DNA of 64,000 nt from Microbacterium sp. SS28 (GCF_022761035.1 NZ_JAKWJP010000002.1:744001-808000); one strand, 5' to 3'. Counted from the first letter of the stretch, positions 34,600-44,523 are shown. Program-made: numbers and translations. The notes: generated from the sequence alone by a model not told the origin.

Positions 34600-35703
34600 T
34601 CAGGCGCCGAGCGCCTCGTCGATCATCGCGACGACGTTCTCGGTGCCCGTGCGCGTGCCGACGGATGCCGCTGCCTCGCGCATCGCCGTGAGCCGAGCCC
34701 CGTCTCCCAGGAGCGGCACGACGTCGCCGCGCACCCGGTCGGGCGTGAACTCCGCGTCCGGGATGAGCAGCGCCGCCCCCGCGCGGACCGCCGAGCCCGC
34801 GTTGAGCGCCTGCTCGCCGTTGCCGACGGCGTACGGCACGTAGACGGCCGGGATGCCGAGCGCGCTGATCTCGCTCACCGTCGCTGCTCCTGCACGCGAG
34901 ACGATCGCGTCGGCGAGCGCGAACGCGAGGTCCATCCGGTCGACATAGCGCAGCACGGCATATCCCTCGGCGCCGGGGTCGGGCAGCTCGGACTTCTCAC
35001 CCGTGACGTGGATGAGCTGCCACCCGGCGCCGAGGATGTCGCGCCACGCGCCGCCGAACGCGTCGTTGAGGCGCTGCGCACCGAGCGATCCGCCGAACAC
35101 GAGGAGCGTGGGCTTCGCCGTGTCGAGACCGAAGTGCGCGGCCGCCTCGGCGCGGGTCGCGTCGCGGTCGAGCGTCACGATCTCGCGACGCAGCGGCATC
35201 CCGACGACTCGACTCCTCTTGAGGGGAGTGCCGGCGAAGGCGACGCCCGATCGCGCCGCGCGACGTGCGCCGAGCACGTTCGCGAGGCCCGGGCGCGCGT
35301 TGGCCTCGTGCACGACGTACGGCACGCGCGCACGGCTCGCCGCGACATAGGCCGGCGCCGAGGCGTAGCCGCCGAAGCCCACCACGACATCGACCTGCCG
35401 CGCACGGAGGTGCTCGCGCACCTGTCCGACGGCGCGGCGGAAGCGCGCGGGGAACCCCGCCGCTGCCCGGTTCGGCCGCCGCGGGAAGGGCACCTTGTCG
35501 ACGAAGAGCAGCTCGTAGCCCCGCAGCGGGACGAGCCGCGCCTCGAGGCCTTCGCGCGTGCCGAGCACGAGCACCTCGGCGTCCGGCTCGCGCTCGCGCA
35601 GGGCGTCGGCGACGGCGAGCAGCGGGTTGACGTGACCCGCCGTGCCCCCTCCTGCGAGGAGGTAAGTGCGGGCGCGCCTCGGGCTGTGGTCCGGGTTGGT
35701 CAC
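34600..35703 (-). CDS. murG: UDP-GlcNAc:undecaprenyl-pyrophosphoryl-MurNAc-pentapeptide transferase
   Basis: MurG makes lipid II from lipid I at the inner membrane face. The 367 residues start at a GTG that overlaps the ftsW stop by 4 bp (GTGA). Motifs: the first glycine-rich loop LLAGGGTAGHVNPLLA, VVGFGGYASAPAYVA, VVHEANARPGLAN, the second loop VFGGSLGAQRLND and the UDP-GlcNAc-binding region SRAGAATVSEISALG. A longer open frame upstream is the shadow of ftsW. Confidence 0.97.
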   Translation of the reverse strand: MTNPDHSPRRARTYLLAGGGTAGHVNPLLAVADALREREPDAEVLVLGTREGLEARLVPLRGYELLFVDKVPFPRRPNRAAAGFPARFRRAVGQVREHLRARQVDVVVGFGGYASAPAYVAASRARVPYVVHEANARPGLANVLGARRAARSGVAFAGTPLKRSRVVGMPLRREIVTLDRDATRAEAAAHFGLDTAKPTLLVFGGSLGAQRLNDAFGGAWRDILGAGWQLIHVTGEKSELPDPGAEGYAVLRYVDRMDLAFALADAIVSRAGAATVSEISALGIPAVYVPYAVGNGEQALNAGSAVRAGAALLIPDAEFTPDRVRGDVVPLLGDGARLTAMREAAASVGTRTGTENVVAMIDEALGA

Positions 35704-36977
35704 CTGGAGATCTTCGCACGCGGCGTGCGCGGCATCCGTTCCCGCGGTGTGCGCGCACGCACCGGTGCGGGCAGCGTCCGGGCGAACGAGAGCAGCACGC
35801 CGCACGCGAGGAGCACCGACAGGAGCGAGGTGCCGCCCTGCGACATGAACGGCAGCGGGACGCCCAGCACGGGGAACACGCGCAGGACGACGCCGATGTT
35901 CACGAGCGCCTGACCCACGATCCAGACAGTGATGGCACCCGAGACGATGCGGACGAAGGGATCGTCCGTCTTGCGGACGATGTGGAAGGCACCGACCGCG
36001 AAGAGCGCGAAGAGTCCGAGCACGACGATGCAGCCGAGCAGGCCGAGCTCCTCGCCGACGATCGCGAAGATGTAGTCGTTCGCGGCCGCCGGCAGCCAGT
36101 CGTACTTCTCTTTCGAGTTGCCGAGGCCGAGCCCCAGAATGCCGCCGCCTGCGAGCCCCCAGATGCCGTGCAGCGGCTGCCAGCAGTCGCCGAAGTAGTC
36201 CGAGAGGCAGTCCGTGTTGAGGAAGCTCATGATTCGCCGCATGCGGTCGGGGCTCGTCCACGCGAACACGACGGCGCCGACGACGCCCAGCAGCGCCGGG
36301 AGGATGAAGAGCCGCAGCTTGACGCCCGAGAAGAACAGCGCGCCGAGGGCGGCGAGGGCGATGATCATCGCCGTTCCCATGTCCTTGCCCGCCATGACTG
36401 TCGCGAGCACGAGGATCGTCATGGGCACGAGCGGGATGAGCACGTGCGACCACGACCCGAGCAGCGTCCGCTTGCGGAAGAGGACGTATCCGATCCACAG
36501 TGCGAGCGTCAGCTTGAGGAACTCGGACGGCTGGGCCTGCAGGCCCGCGATCATGATCCAGTTGCGGTTGCCGGCGTTCTCGACGCCGAGGCCCGGCACG
36601 AAGACGAGCAGCTGGAAGAGGATCGCGAAGATGAGCGCGGGCCACGCGATCTTCTTCCAGAACGCGACGGGCAGCCGGCTCGCGACGAACATGAGCGGGA
36701 TTCCGAGCGTCGCGAAGAGCGCCTGCTTGAGCACCGCCTCGTACGGCGGCTGACCCGCCGCCGTCGCCGTCGCGGAGGTCGCCGACAGGATCATGACGAG
36801 ACCGAAGCCCGTCAGCAGCAGCGCCGTCGAGGCGATCAGGAGGAATTCGCTCGGGACCGGCGCGAAGACCTTGCCGAGATTGACACGAGCCGCGAGCCCC
36901 CGGCGGGCGGATGTCTCGGCGGCCTGCTCAGGAAGGGTCGACTGCGGTCGGGTCGGCGTGACCGTCGTGTTCGCCAT
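35700..36977 (-). CDS. ftsW: Septal peptidoglycan glycosyltransferase FtsW (SEDS family)
   Basis: SEDS polymerase working with FtsI at the septum. The 425-residue protein has ten membrane helices, the catalytic-Asp loop MAGKDMGTAMI, the motif WQPLHGIWGLAGGGILGLGLGNSKEKYDWLPAA, and the C-terminal PLPFMSQGGTSLL. Its basic tail (RARTPRERMPRT) follows the last helix. GAGGGGGG lies just before the ATG. The gene begins inside murD, overlapping by 50 bp, and ends inside the murG start codon. Confidence 0.96.
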   Translation of the reverse strand: MANTTVTPTRPQSTLPEQAAETSARRGLAARVNLGKVFAPVPSEFLLIASTALLLTGFGLVMILSATSATATAAGQPPYEAVLKQALFATLGIPLMFVASRLPVAFWKKIAWPALIFAILFQLLVFVPGLGVENAGNRNWIMIAGLQAQPSEFLKLTLALWIGYVLFRKRTLLGSWSHVLIPLVPMTILVLATVMAGKDMGTAMIIALAALGALFFSGVKLRLFILPALLGVVGAVVFAWTSPDRMRRIMSFLNTDCLSDYFGDCWQPLHGIWGLAGGGILGLGLGNSKEKYDWLPAAANDYIFAIVGEELGLLGCIVVLGLFALFAVGAFHIVRKTDDPFVRIVSGAITVWIVGQALVNIGVVLRVFPVLGVPLPFMSQGGTSLLSVLLACGVLLSFARTLPAPVRARTPRERMPRTPRAKISR

Positions 36978-38478
36978 CGGCCCCCCTCGCGAACCTGTCC
37001 TTCACCGCGTCCGCGAACCTGCGGCCTCGGTCGGCGTAGGACGAGAACTGGTCGAAGGACGCCGCAGCGGGGGCGAGCAGTACGACGTCCCCGTCACGGG
37101 CGATCCCGGCAGCCAGTTCGACGACCCGCGCCATGACCTCTTCAGTCTCATCGGGGACGACCTCGAACACGGGCACCTGGGGCGCGTGTCGCGAGAACGC
37201 CGCGACGATCGCCTCGCGCTCGAGGCCGATCACGACAGCCGCCTTCGCGTGCACACCTCGTCCGGCGACGAGATCGGCGACGTCGACGCCCTTGAGGAGT
37301 CCCCCGACGATCCAGACGGCGCCCGGGTAGGCGGCGAGGGAGGATGCCGCGGCGTGCGGGTTCGTGGCCTTCGAGTCGTCGACCCACGTGACACCGCCCG
37401 CGACCGCGACGATCTCGATGCGGTGCGGGTCGAGGCGGAAGTCGCGCAGCGCCTCGCGGATCGCGGCGGGCGGGACCTCGAGCGAGCGGGCGAGGGCGCT
37501 CGCGGCCAAGATGTTGGCGACGATGTGCGGCGCGGCGAGCCCCGCCTGCGCGAGATCGTCGATCGTCGTGAGCTCGAGTGCGCTCGTGCGGCGGTCCTCG
37601 AGGAAGGCGCGGTCGACCAGGATGCCGTCGACGACGCCGAGGTCGCTCGGGCCGGGCACGCCGAGGTCGAAGCCGATGGCGCGGGCGCCGTCGACGACGT
37701 CCGCGTCCTCGACCATGCGCCGCGTCGCCTCGTCGGCCTTGTTGTAGACGCAGGCGACGCGCGTGAGGTCGTACACGTGGGCCTTGGCATCGCGGTAGGC
37801 GTCCGCCGAGCCGTGCCACTCGAGGTGGTCGTCGGCGAGGTTGAGGCACACGCTCGCGTGCGGTGAGACGGCGTCGGGTCCGGTCTGCAGTCCGAGATAC
37901 CAGAGCTGGTGGCTCGAGAGCTCGACGACGAGCGCGTCGAAGCCGGACGGGTCGCGCACCGCGTCGAGGATCGGCGTGCCGATGTTGCCGACCGGCACGG
38001 CGCGCAGACCGCCCGCGACGAGCATCGTCGCCGTCAGGCGCGTCGTCGTCGTCTTGCCGTTCGTTCCCGTGATGAGGATCCAGTCGGCCGGGCGGCCGTC
38101 GGGCCGCACGACCTTGTCGCGCACGCGCCACGCGAGCTCGATGTCGCCCCACAGTGCGATGCCGGATTCCTGGGCCCATGCGATGACGGGATGCCCCGGC
38201 GCGAAGCCCGGCGAGGCGATGACGACGTCGGCGGCGAAGTCGGCGAGCTCGGCCGGCACCGTGTCGAGCGGCCCCGTCCAGAGGCGGGCGCCGATGACGG
38301 GGAGCAGTCGCTCGTACTCCTCGTCGGCGCGCTCCGTGACGACGAGGACGTCGGCGCCGAGCTCGGCGAGCGTGTCGGCGACCGAGAAGCCCGTGACCGA
38401 CATGCCGAGGACCGCGACGCGCAGGCCCTTCCAGTCCGCGTGCCAGCTCGTCAGAGTGTTCAAGCGGTCGTGGGTCAC
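36928..38478 (-). CDS. murD: UDP-N-acetylmuramoyl-L-alanine-D-glutamate ligase
   Basis: Adds D-glutamate to the stem peptide. The 516 residues include the N-terminal Rossmann-like LRVAVLGMSVTGFS, the ATP loop TGTNGKTTTTRL, the middle motif LNLADDHLEWHGS, and VTWVDDSKATNPHAA, which is the MurD signature. The GTG start has GGGGAAGG 7 nt upstream. Its C-terminal coding end overlaps the start of ftsW by 50 bp. Family length is near 450; the extra length lies in a hydrophilic C-terminus. Confidence 0.96.
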   Translation of the reverse strand: MTHDRLNTLTSWHADWKGLRVAVLGMSVTGFSVADTLAELGADVLVVTERADEEYERLLPVIGARLWTGPLDTVPAELADFAADVVIASPGFAPGHPVIAWAQESGIALWGDIELAWRVRDKVVRPDGRPADWILITGTNGKTTTTRLTATMLVAGGLRAVPVGNIGTPILDAVRDPSGFDALVVELSSHQLWYLGLQTGPDAVSPHASVCLNLADDHLEWHGSADAYRDAKAHVYDLTRVACVYNKADEATRRMVEDADVVDGARAIGFDLGVPGPSDLGVVDGILVDRAFLEDRRTSALELTTIDDLAQAGLAAPHIVANILAASALARSLEVPPAAIREALRDFRLDPHRIEIVAVAGGVTWVDDSKATNPHAAASSLAAYPGAVWIVGGLLKGVDVADLVAGRGVHAKAAVVIGLEREAIVAAFSRHAPQVPVFEVVPDETEEVMARVVELAAGIARDGDVVLLAPAAASFDQFSSYADRGRRFADAVKDRFARGADGEHDGHADPTAVDPS

Positions 38479-38542
38479 CTGTTCGCCTTCCCCTCGATCA
38501 GCGCCCTGTGCCGGCTCGTGAGCGTGTCAAGACGGATCCCGC

Positions 38543-39652
38543 TCACGTGCGTGCGAGCCATTCGACGTAGAACGCCCCGACGCCCGTGACGGCGAGCATC
38601 CCGGCGATGATCCACATGCGCACGACGATCGTCGTCTCGGCCCATCCGCGCATCTCGAGGTGATGGTGGAAGGGGCTCATGAGGAAGAGGCGCTTGCCCT
38701 TCGTGAGCTTGAAGTACCAGCGCTGCAGGATGACCGATCCCGGGCCGATGATGAAGACCCCCGCGACGATGACGGCGAGGATCTCGGTGCGCGAGAGGAT
38801 CGACATCGCCGCGATGACGCCGCCGATCGCCATCGAGCCGACATCGCCCATGAAGACCTGCGCCTTCGGCGCGTTCCACCAGAGGAAGCCGACGAGCGCG
38901 CCGACGAAGGCGGCCGCGACGATCGTGAGGTCGAGCGGATCGCGCGTGCCGTAGCACGCCGTCTGGAAGCTCGCGACGAGATCCGACGAGTCGCAGCGCT
39001 GCTGGAACTGCCAGAACGTGATGAGGCTCATCGCGGCGACCGTGAAGATTCCCGAGCCGGCCGCGAGGCCGTCGAGGCCGTCCGTGACGTTCGTGCTGTT
39101 CGACCACGCGACGCCGATGAAAGTGACCCACAGGATGTAGAGGATCCAGCCGACGATGAGCCCCAGTGCCATGAACGAGAGGACCGGGATGTCGCGGAAG
39201 AACGATACGTACGGCGATGCGGGCGTCTGCCCCGCGGGGTTGGCGAAGTTGAGCGACACGATGGCCCACGGCACGATGACGATGACCTGCCCGAGCACCT
39301 TGCGCCAGCCCGTCAGGCCGAGGCTGCGCTGGCGGTGCACCTTCATGTAATCGTCGATGAACCCGACGACGCCGAAGCCGACCATCATCCACAGCACGAG
39401 CAGACCCGAGATCGTCGGCGGGAAGTTGCCCGCGTACGTGCCGATGAAGTAGCCGACGAGGGTCCCGAAGATGAAGATGACGCCGCCCATCGTGGGCGTT
39501 CCGCGCTTCGCCTCGTGCGGCGGGATGTTGCCGTCCTCGGGCGTGCGGATGATCTGGCCCCAGCCCCACCTGCGGAACAGCCGCAGGAAGACCGGTGTCA
39601 GGAAGAGCGTGAATGCGAGGGAGATCGCCGCCGCCGTCAGGAGTGATCTCAC
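38543..39652 (-). CDS. mraY: Phospho-MurNAc-pentapeptide translocase
   Basis: MraY transfers phospho-MurNAc-pentapeptide to undecaprenyl phosphate, giving lipid I. The 369-residue protein has ten membrane helices and the conserved segments FIDDYMKV (catalytic Asp pair), NSTNVTDGLDGLA, GDVGSMAIGG and the periplasmic SPFHHHLE histidine motif. The GTG start overlaps the murF stop by 4 bp (GTGA). The open frame continues upstream, but that is the shadow of murF. Confidence 0.97.
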   Translation of the reverse strand: MRSLLTAAAISLAFTLFLTPVFLRLFRRWGWGQIIRTPEDGNIPPHEAKRGTPTMGGVIFIFGTLVGYFIGTYAGNFPPTISGLLVLWMMVGFGVVGFIDDYMKVHRQRSLGLTGWRKVLGQVIVIVPWAIVSLNFANPAGQTPASPYVSFFRDIPVLSFMALGLIVGWILYILWVTFIGVAWSNSTNVTDGLDGLAAGSGIFTVAAMSLITFWQFQQRCDSSDLVASFQTACYGTRDPLDLTIVAAAFVGALVGFLWWNAPKAQVFMGDVGSMAIGGVIAAMSILSRTEILAVIVAGVFIIGPGSVILQRWYFKLTKGKRLFLMSPFHHHLEMRGWAETTIVVRMWIIAGMLAVTGVGAFYVEWLART

Positions 39653-41064
39653 GAGAAGGATTCTCCCAGACGATCGCCGAGGAACCGCAGGCCCGCCGAG
39701 TTCGACGACTTCACGAGCACGCGGTCGCCGTCGCGCAGCTCGGTGAGCAGGTACTCGAACGCGTCGTCCGCCGTCAGGAAGAAGACGGCCTCGCCGTCCC
39801 ACGAGCCCTGGGCGATCGCTTCGAGGAACATCCGGCGCGCCGGCGCGCCGACCACGACGATCCGCTGGATGCCGAGCCGCACGGCGAGCAGGCCCACGCG
39901 GTCGTGCTCCTCTTCGGCGTACTCGCCGAGTTCGCTCATGGCGCCCAGGACCGCGACGGTGCGCTCTCCGGGCCGTACGATCTGCGCGAGGGTGCGCAGC
40001 GCCGCAGACATCGAGTCGGGGCTCGCGTTGTAGGCGTCGTTGATGATGCGGACGCGGTCGGAGCCGAGCGGCTGCATGCGCCAGCGCTCCGCGAGCTCGA
40101 CGGTCTCGAGGCGGGCGATGCACGCCTCGAGGGGCACGCCCAGCGCCGTGGCCGCCGCGATCGCAGCGAGGGCGTTGGTGACGTGGTGCTCGCCGAGCAC
40201 GCGCAGATCCAGCGTCGCGCTGACCCCGTCGGCGGTCACGACGGACCGGGTTCCGGATGCCGTCAGCTCGACGTCGTCCGCGCGCACGTCCGTCGCACTC
40301 GCGCCGCGCCCGAACCAGCGGACAGCGGCATCCCGGTCCCCTGCGATCCCCGCCATCGACGCGACGCGCGCGTCGTCGGCGTTGAGGACGGCGAGTCCGC
40401 CGGGGCGGATCGCGCGGACGAGCTCGGACTTCGCGGCGAGGGTCGCCTCGATGCCGCCGAAGCCGCCCGCGTGCGCCATGCCCACCATGAGCACGATGCC
40501 GACGTCGGGATCGACGAGGCCCGCGAGGCGCGCGATCTCACCGGGACCGCTCGCGCCGAACTCGCTCACGAGGAAGCGCGTCGCGTGCGTGACGCGCAGC
40601 ATCGTGAGCGGCGCGCCCACCTCGTTGTTGAACGAGGCGCGCGGAGAGACCGTCTCGCCCTCGTCCTGGAGGATGCGCGCGAGGAGGTTCTTGGTCGTCG
40701 TCTTGCCGTTGGATCCCGTGATGCCGATGACCTTCAGGCTCCCGCCCGCGCGGACGCGGGCGACGACGTCGCGGGCGAGGTCGGCGAGGGCTGCGACGAC
40801 GTCCGGCACGAGGATCTGCGTGACGGCGGCCTCGACGGGCCGCTCCACGAGCGCGAGGACCGCGCCGCGGGCGACGGCCGCGTCGACGAAGAGGTGCCCG
40901 TCGGTCTCCTCACCGGGCTTGGCGACGAAGATGCCGCCCGGCTCGATGAGCCGGGAGTCGGTGTCGACGCCACCCGAGACGATCGTGTCGGGAGTGTCGC
41001 CGTTCGCGAGCCGGAGCTCGCCCGAGACGGCGTGTGCGAGTTGAGTGAGTGTGAGGTCGATCAT
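39649..41064 (-). CDS. murF: UDP-N-acetylmuramoyl-tripeptide-D-alanyl-D-alanine ligase
   Basis: Adds D-Ala-D-Ala to the tripeptide. The 471 residues carry the ATP loop TGSNGKTTTKNLL, the middle region GVLLMVGMAHAGGF-like IVLMVGMAHAGGFGG, and the MurF-specific INDAYNASPDSMSAAL. The gene starts 24 bp after the ftsI stop with no obvious Shine-Dalgarno sequence, and overlaps mraY by 4 bp. The usual murE gene between ftsI and murF is missing. The INDAYNASPDSM signature argues that this gene is murF, not murE. Confidence 0.96.
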   Translation of the reverse strand: MIDLTLTQLAHAVSGELRLANGDTPDTIVSGGVDTDSRLIEPGGIFVAKPGEETDGHLFVDAAVARGAVLALVERPVEAAVTQILVPDVVAALADLARDVVARVRAGGSLKVIGITGSNGKTTTKNLLARILQDEGETVSPRASFNNEVGAPLTMLRVTHATRFLVSEFGASGPGEIARLAGLVDPDVGIVLMVGMAHAGGFGGIEATLAAKSELVRAIRPGGLAVLNADDARVASMAGIAGDRDAAVRWFGRGASATDVRADDVELTASGTRSVVTADGVSATLDLRVLGEHHVTNALAAIAAATALGVPLEACIARLETVELAERWRMQPLGSDRVRIINDAYNASPDSMSAALRTLAQIVRPGERTVAVLGAMSELGEYAEEEHDRVGLLAVRLGIQRIVVVGAPARRMFLEAIAQGSWDGEAVFFLTADDAFEYLLTELRDGDRVLVKSSNSAGLRFLGDRLGESFS

Positions 41065-41088
41065 CGTTTTCGGGCCGGTCGGGCGCGC

Positions 41089-42873
41089 TCAGCCGAATTT
41101 GGCGAGCAGCGTCGGCTCCACCGTCGAGGGCATGACGCGGTAGGACTTGAGCACCTGCGTCATCGCCTTCTGCCATGCGGAGGCGTTGGCACCCGACGAC
41201 TTTATCCGAGTCGGCTCGTCGAGGGTGACCGCGACCACGTACTGCGGGTCCTCGGCGGGGGCGAAGCCGATCATCGTCGTGAAGTACACGCCGCTCTTGT
41301 AGCGCCCGTTGCCGTCGGTCTTCTCACCCGTGCCCGTCTTGTCGGCGACGTTGTAGCCGGCGACGGCGATCTGCGGCGCGAGCGTGCTCTGCAGGGCCAC
41401 GTTCTCCATCATCTGCTGCACGGCGACGGCGGTCTCGGGCTTGACGACCTGCGACGACGCTCCCTGCTCGGGCTTCACGACGGTGCCGTCGGACTTCGTG
41501 CAGGACTCGATGAGCGACAGCGGGATCTTGAGGCCGTCGTTCGCGATCGCCTGGTAGGCGCCGACGAGCTCGGGGATCGTCGTCGAGACGCCCTGGCCGA
41601 ACGCGATGTTGTAGTAGCTCTGGTTGTCCCACGAGTCGGGGGTGGGCAGGTAGCCCGTGGGCTGCCCGTAGAAGTCGATCTCGCTGCCGTCGCCGATGCC
41701 GAACTTCTTGAGGTAGTCGTAGCGCGTCTGGGCGCTCACGCGCTCGGCGAACTTCGAGATGCCCACGTTGGACGAGTCGATGAGCACCCCCGCGAGGGTG
41801 TAGACGTACGCGGGGTGCTGGAAGGCGTCGCCTACGCGCGCGCCGTTGGGGAACGACTCCTTCGACGATGCCGTCACGGTCGAGGTGGGCGTCTGTCCCC
41901 CCGCGTCGATGAGGGTCGCCGCGGTGAGCGGCTTGAAGGTCGAGCCGGGCTCGAACGAGTTGATGAAGATGCGGCTGCCGCGGTCGTTCGGGTCGGAGGC
42001 GTCGACGTCGTTGGGGTCGACGGTCGGGTAGTCCGCCGCCGCGCGGATCTTGCCGGTCTTGGCCTCGACGACCGTGATCGTGCCGGAGAGCGCGCCCATG
42101 TCCTGCGTCTGCTCGGCGATGAGCTGCTGCAGGTACCACTGCAGGTCGCGGTCGATCGTGAGCTGCAGCGTTCCACCGTCGACCGCAGGCTTCTCGACCG
42201 CCGTGCCCGGGATGATGACGCCGTCCTTGCCCTTCTCGTACGACATCGAGCCGTTCGTCGAGGTGAGGCAGTCGTCCTCGCGCTGCTCGAGGCCGCCGAG
42301 CGCCTGTCCGTCGATGCCCATGTAGCCGACGAGGTTGCCCGCCACCGCGCCGTCCGGATATGTGCGGGCGGGGTGCTCGTCGAAGTAGAGGAACGGGATG
42401 CCGAGCGCGGCGAGGGCACGGTACTGCTCCGTCGTCAGACCGCGCTTGAGCGGCGCGTACTGCGAGTCGGGATCCACCGCGACGGCATCGTCGACGACCT
42501 GCTGCACCTCTTCTGCCGTCTGGCCCGTGATCTCGCCTATCTCGCCGGCCATCTGGGTCCAGGTCACCTCTTCCTTGGTGCCGTCGGACTTCTCGCGCGT
42601 GATGTCGCGCACGTTCGAGGGGTCGAGCTGCGCGTCGTAGAGCAGGATGCTGCCCGCGAGGGTCTGCCCCTGCTCGTCGACGATGGAGCCACGTGTGCCG
42701 TAGAGCGGCCGCGAGCTGCCCAGCGCCGTCGCGAGCGAGTCCGCGATGTGCTCGCGGGCGCTCACGACCTGGATGTCGACGAGGCGGACGATGAATCCGG
42801 CGAGGACGGCGAGGACGACGGCGAGGGCGACCACGGTTCGGCGGCGCTGGCTGCGGGTGCTTTTCGTGGTCAT
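41089..42873 (-). CDS. ftsI: Septal class B penicillin-binding protein (FtsI/PBP3, transpeptidase)
   Basis: Cross-links septal peptidoglycan together with FtsW. The 594-residue protein has one N-terminal membrane helix (about 12-33), the class B dimerisation domain (RPLYGTRGSIVDEQG) and the transpeptidase domain with GSTFK (catalytic Ser near residue 312), SSN (within IDSSNVGISKF) and KTGTG near residue 510. The start ATG lies 4 nt after the ftsL-like stop. A PASTA domain is absent. Confidence 0.96.
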   Translation of the reverse strand: MTTKSTRSQRRRTVVALAVVLAVLAGFIVRLVDIQVVSAREHIADSLATALGSSRPLYGTRGSIVDEQGQTLAGSILLYDAQLDPSNVRDITREKSDGTKEEVTWTQMAGEIGEITGQTAEEVQQVVDDAVAVDPDSQYAPLKRGLTTEQYRALAALGIPFLYFDEHPARTYPDGAVAGNLVGYMGIDGQALGGLEQREDDCLTSTNGSMSYEKGKDGVIIPGTAVEKPAVDGGTLQLTIDRDLQWYLQQLIAEQTQDMGALSGTITVVEAKTGKIRAAADYPTVDPNDVDASDPNDRGSRIFINSFEPGSTFKPLTAATLIDAGGQTPTSTVTASSKESFPNGARVGDAFQHPAYVYTLAGVLIDSSNVGISKFAERVSAQTRYDYLKKFGIGDGSEIDFYGQPTGYLPTPDSWDNQSYYNIAFGQGVSTTIPELVGAYQAIANDGLKIPLSLIESCTKSDGTVVKPEQGASSQVVKPETAVAVQQMMENVALQSTLAPQIAVAGYNVADKTGTGEKTDGNGRYKSGVYFTTMIGFAPAEDPQYVVAVTLDEPTRIKSSGANASAWQKAMTQVLKSYRVMPSTVEPTLLAKFG

Positions 42874-42877
42874 GATC

Positions 42878-43474
42878 TCAGTGTGTCGTCGGGGTCGGGA
42901 GTCCGTCGGTGAGGGGTGGCGGAGTGTTGACGACGGGAGTGGTCCCGTCGGCCGGCGTCTCGTCGACCGGTATGGCCTCCAGGGGTACGCCCTGGATCGT
43001 CGCGTCGGGGTCGGTCACGAGAGGCGTGTCTGTGATGAGCGCGTTGGGGACGGCGCCGCGACCGATCGCGTCGACCGAGGACGCGCCCAGCGCGGCCTGG
43101 CTCGCACCGAGGATCGCGCCGTCGCTGAGCCGCAGGTAGCTGGGCGATTCGTTGATGACCATGCCGAGCGCAGCCGCGTTGGCGGCGAGGTACTGCGGCG
43201 AGCTGAGCCCCGCGACGTCGTCGTAGAGGATCTGCTTGTCCCAGTCGAGGTGGCGCTGCTGGCTCGTGAGCTTCGCGATCTCGTACGAGCCCTGCGTCGT
43301 GAGCACGGACAGCGACATCTGAGCCGCCCCGATCGCGACGGCGCCCGCGACCGCGACGACGGCGTAGAGGACCTTGGGACGGCGACGGCGGGCGGGCGCG
43401 GCGAGCGCCCGCAGCCGCCGTACCGGGTTCTCGCGACGGACCGGCGCGAGAGAGCTCGAGGCTGCGAGGGTCAT
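42878..43474 (-). CDS. FtsL-like septum formation protein
   Basis: A 198-residue bitopic protein with a basic N-terminus ([16 protein letters not shown]), one membrane helix (about 38-58) and a short coiled-coil region ([23 protein letters not shown], given in part: [15 protein letters not shown]), then [17 protein letters not shown]. Position between rsmH and ftsI and this layout identify the FtsL equivalent (compare Rv2164c). The ATG overlaps the rsmH stop (ATGA). About 80 residues of Pro/Thr/Ala-rich extracytoplasmic tail follow the conserved core, longer than in classical FtsL. Sequence similarity within the family is low, so identity rests mainly on context. Confidence 0.82.
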   Translation of the reverse strand: MTLAASSSLAPVRRENPVRRLRALAAPARRRRPKVLYAVVAVAGAVAIGAAQMSLSVLTTQGSYEIAKLTSQQRHLDWDKQILYDDVAGLSSPQYLAANAAALGMVINESPSYLRLSDGAILGASQAALGASSVDAIGRGAVPNALITDTPLVTDPDATIQGVPLEAIPVDETPADGTTPVVNTPPPLTDGLPTPTTH

Positions 43475-44424
43475 ACCGGCTCCCTCAGTCGCTCGGCGGC
43501 GCGGAGCCGCACGGGCGTCGCGCGCGGGTTGCGGGCGATCTCGGCCTCGTCCGCGAGCTCGGCGCCCTTGACGAGCAGCCGGAAGCGCGGCGCGTGCTCG
43601 GGAAGCTCGACGGGCAGGCCCTTCGGGGCGGTCGAGGCGACGGCATCCGCGAACACCCGCTTGACGAGGCGATCCTCGAGCGACTGGTACGACATCACGA
43701 CGATGCGGCCGCCGACCGGCAGGAGCGACATCGCGGCGGGGATCGCATCCTCGAGCACCGACAGCTCGCGGTTCACTTCGATGCGCAGCGCCTGGAAGAC
43801 GCGCTTGGCGGGATGCCCCTGCTTCGACACCGCGGCAGGCGTCGCCTTCTGCAGGATGTCGACGAGTCGGCCCGAGCGCTCGATGGGCGCCTCGCCGCGC
43901 GCCTGGATGATGGCACGCGCGTAGCGCCCCGCGAGCTTCTCTTCGCCGTAGCGCTCGAAGATGCGGCGCAGCTGCCCTTCGCTGTACGTCGCGAGGACAT
44001 CGGCGGCGGTCGTGCCCGCCGACTGGTCCATGCGCATGTCGAGCGGAGCGTCCTGCGCGTACGCGAAGCCGCGGTCGGCGACGTCGAGCTGCAGCGACGA
44101 GACACCCAGGTCGAACAGGATGCCGTCGACGTGGTGGAGGCCAGTGGAGGAGACCGCCTCGACGATGCCGTCGTACACCGTGTGGACGAGCGTCACGCGG
44201 TCGCCGAACGGCGCGAGCCGCTCCCCCGCGATGCGCAGGGCGTCCTGGTCGCGGTCGAGGCCGATGAGCCGTGCCTGCGGGAAGCGCTCGAGCAGCGCCT
44301 CGGAGTGCCCGCCCATGCCGAGCGTCGCGTCGACGAAGACGGCGCCCTCGCGCTCGAGTGCGGGGGCGAGCAGCTCGACGCAGCGCTCGAGCAGCACGGG
44401 TGTGTGGATGTCGCGGAGGTTCAT
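43471..44424 (-). CDS. rsmH: 16S rRNA (cytosine-1402-N4)-methyltransferase
   Basis: SAM-dependent methyltransferase of the MraW family. Motifs: [13 protein letters not shown] at the N-terminus, [16 protein letters not shown] (SAM loop), [23 protein letters not shown] and the C-terminal [15 protein letters not shown] prefer the ATG at 44424 (317 residues), because the conserved sequence begins right after it; an upstream in-frame GTG at 44475 would add 17 non-conserved residues. It is the second gene of the dcw cluster, 99 bp after mraZ. Confidence 0.94.
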   Translation of the reverse strand: MNLRDIHTPVLLERCVELLAPALEREGAVFVDATLGMGGHSEALLERFPQARLIGLDRDQDALRIAGERLAPFGDRVTLVHTVYDGIVEAVSSTGLHHVDGILFDLGVSSLQLDVADRGFAYAQDAPLDMRMDQSAGTTAADVLATYSEGQLRRIFERYGEEKLAGRYARAIIQARGEAPIERSGRLVDILQKATPAAVSKQGHPAKRVFQALRIEVNRELSVLEDAIPAAMSLLPVGGRIVVMSYQSLEDRLVKRVFADAVASTAPKGLPVELPEHAPRFRLLVKGAELADEAEIARNPRATPVRLRAAERLREPV

Positions 44425-44523
44425 GATGTGGGGCCGGTCCCTCGGTCCTGATCCCCATCCGCTCTGACCTGACACCGGGGAAGTGCGTCAGGGCGGGAGC
44501 GGCTGGGAGTCACGGCCGAGGGC

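Noticed and set aside
43475..44458. Fusion of an rsmH-antiphase frame with the FtsL-like gene
   Set aside because: The upstream part is Arg/Ala/Gly-rich shadow sequence; the FtsL-like gene starts at the ATGA overlap with rsmH.
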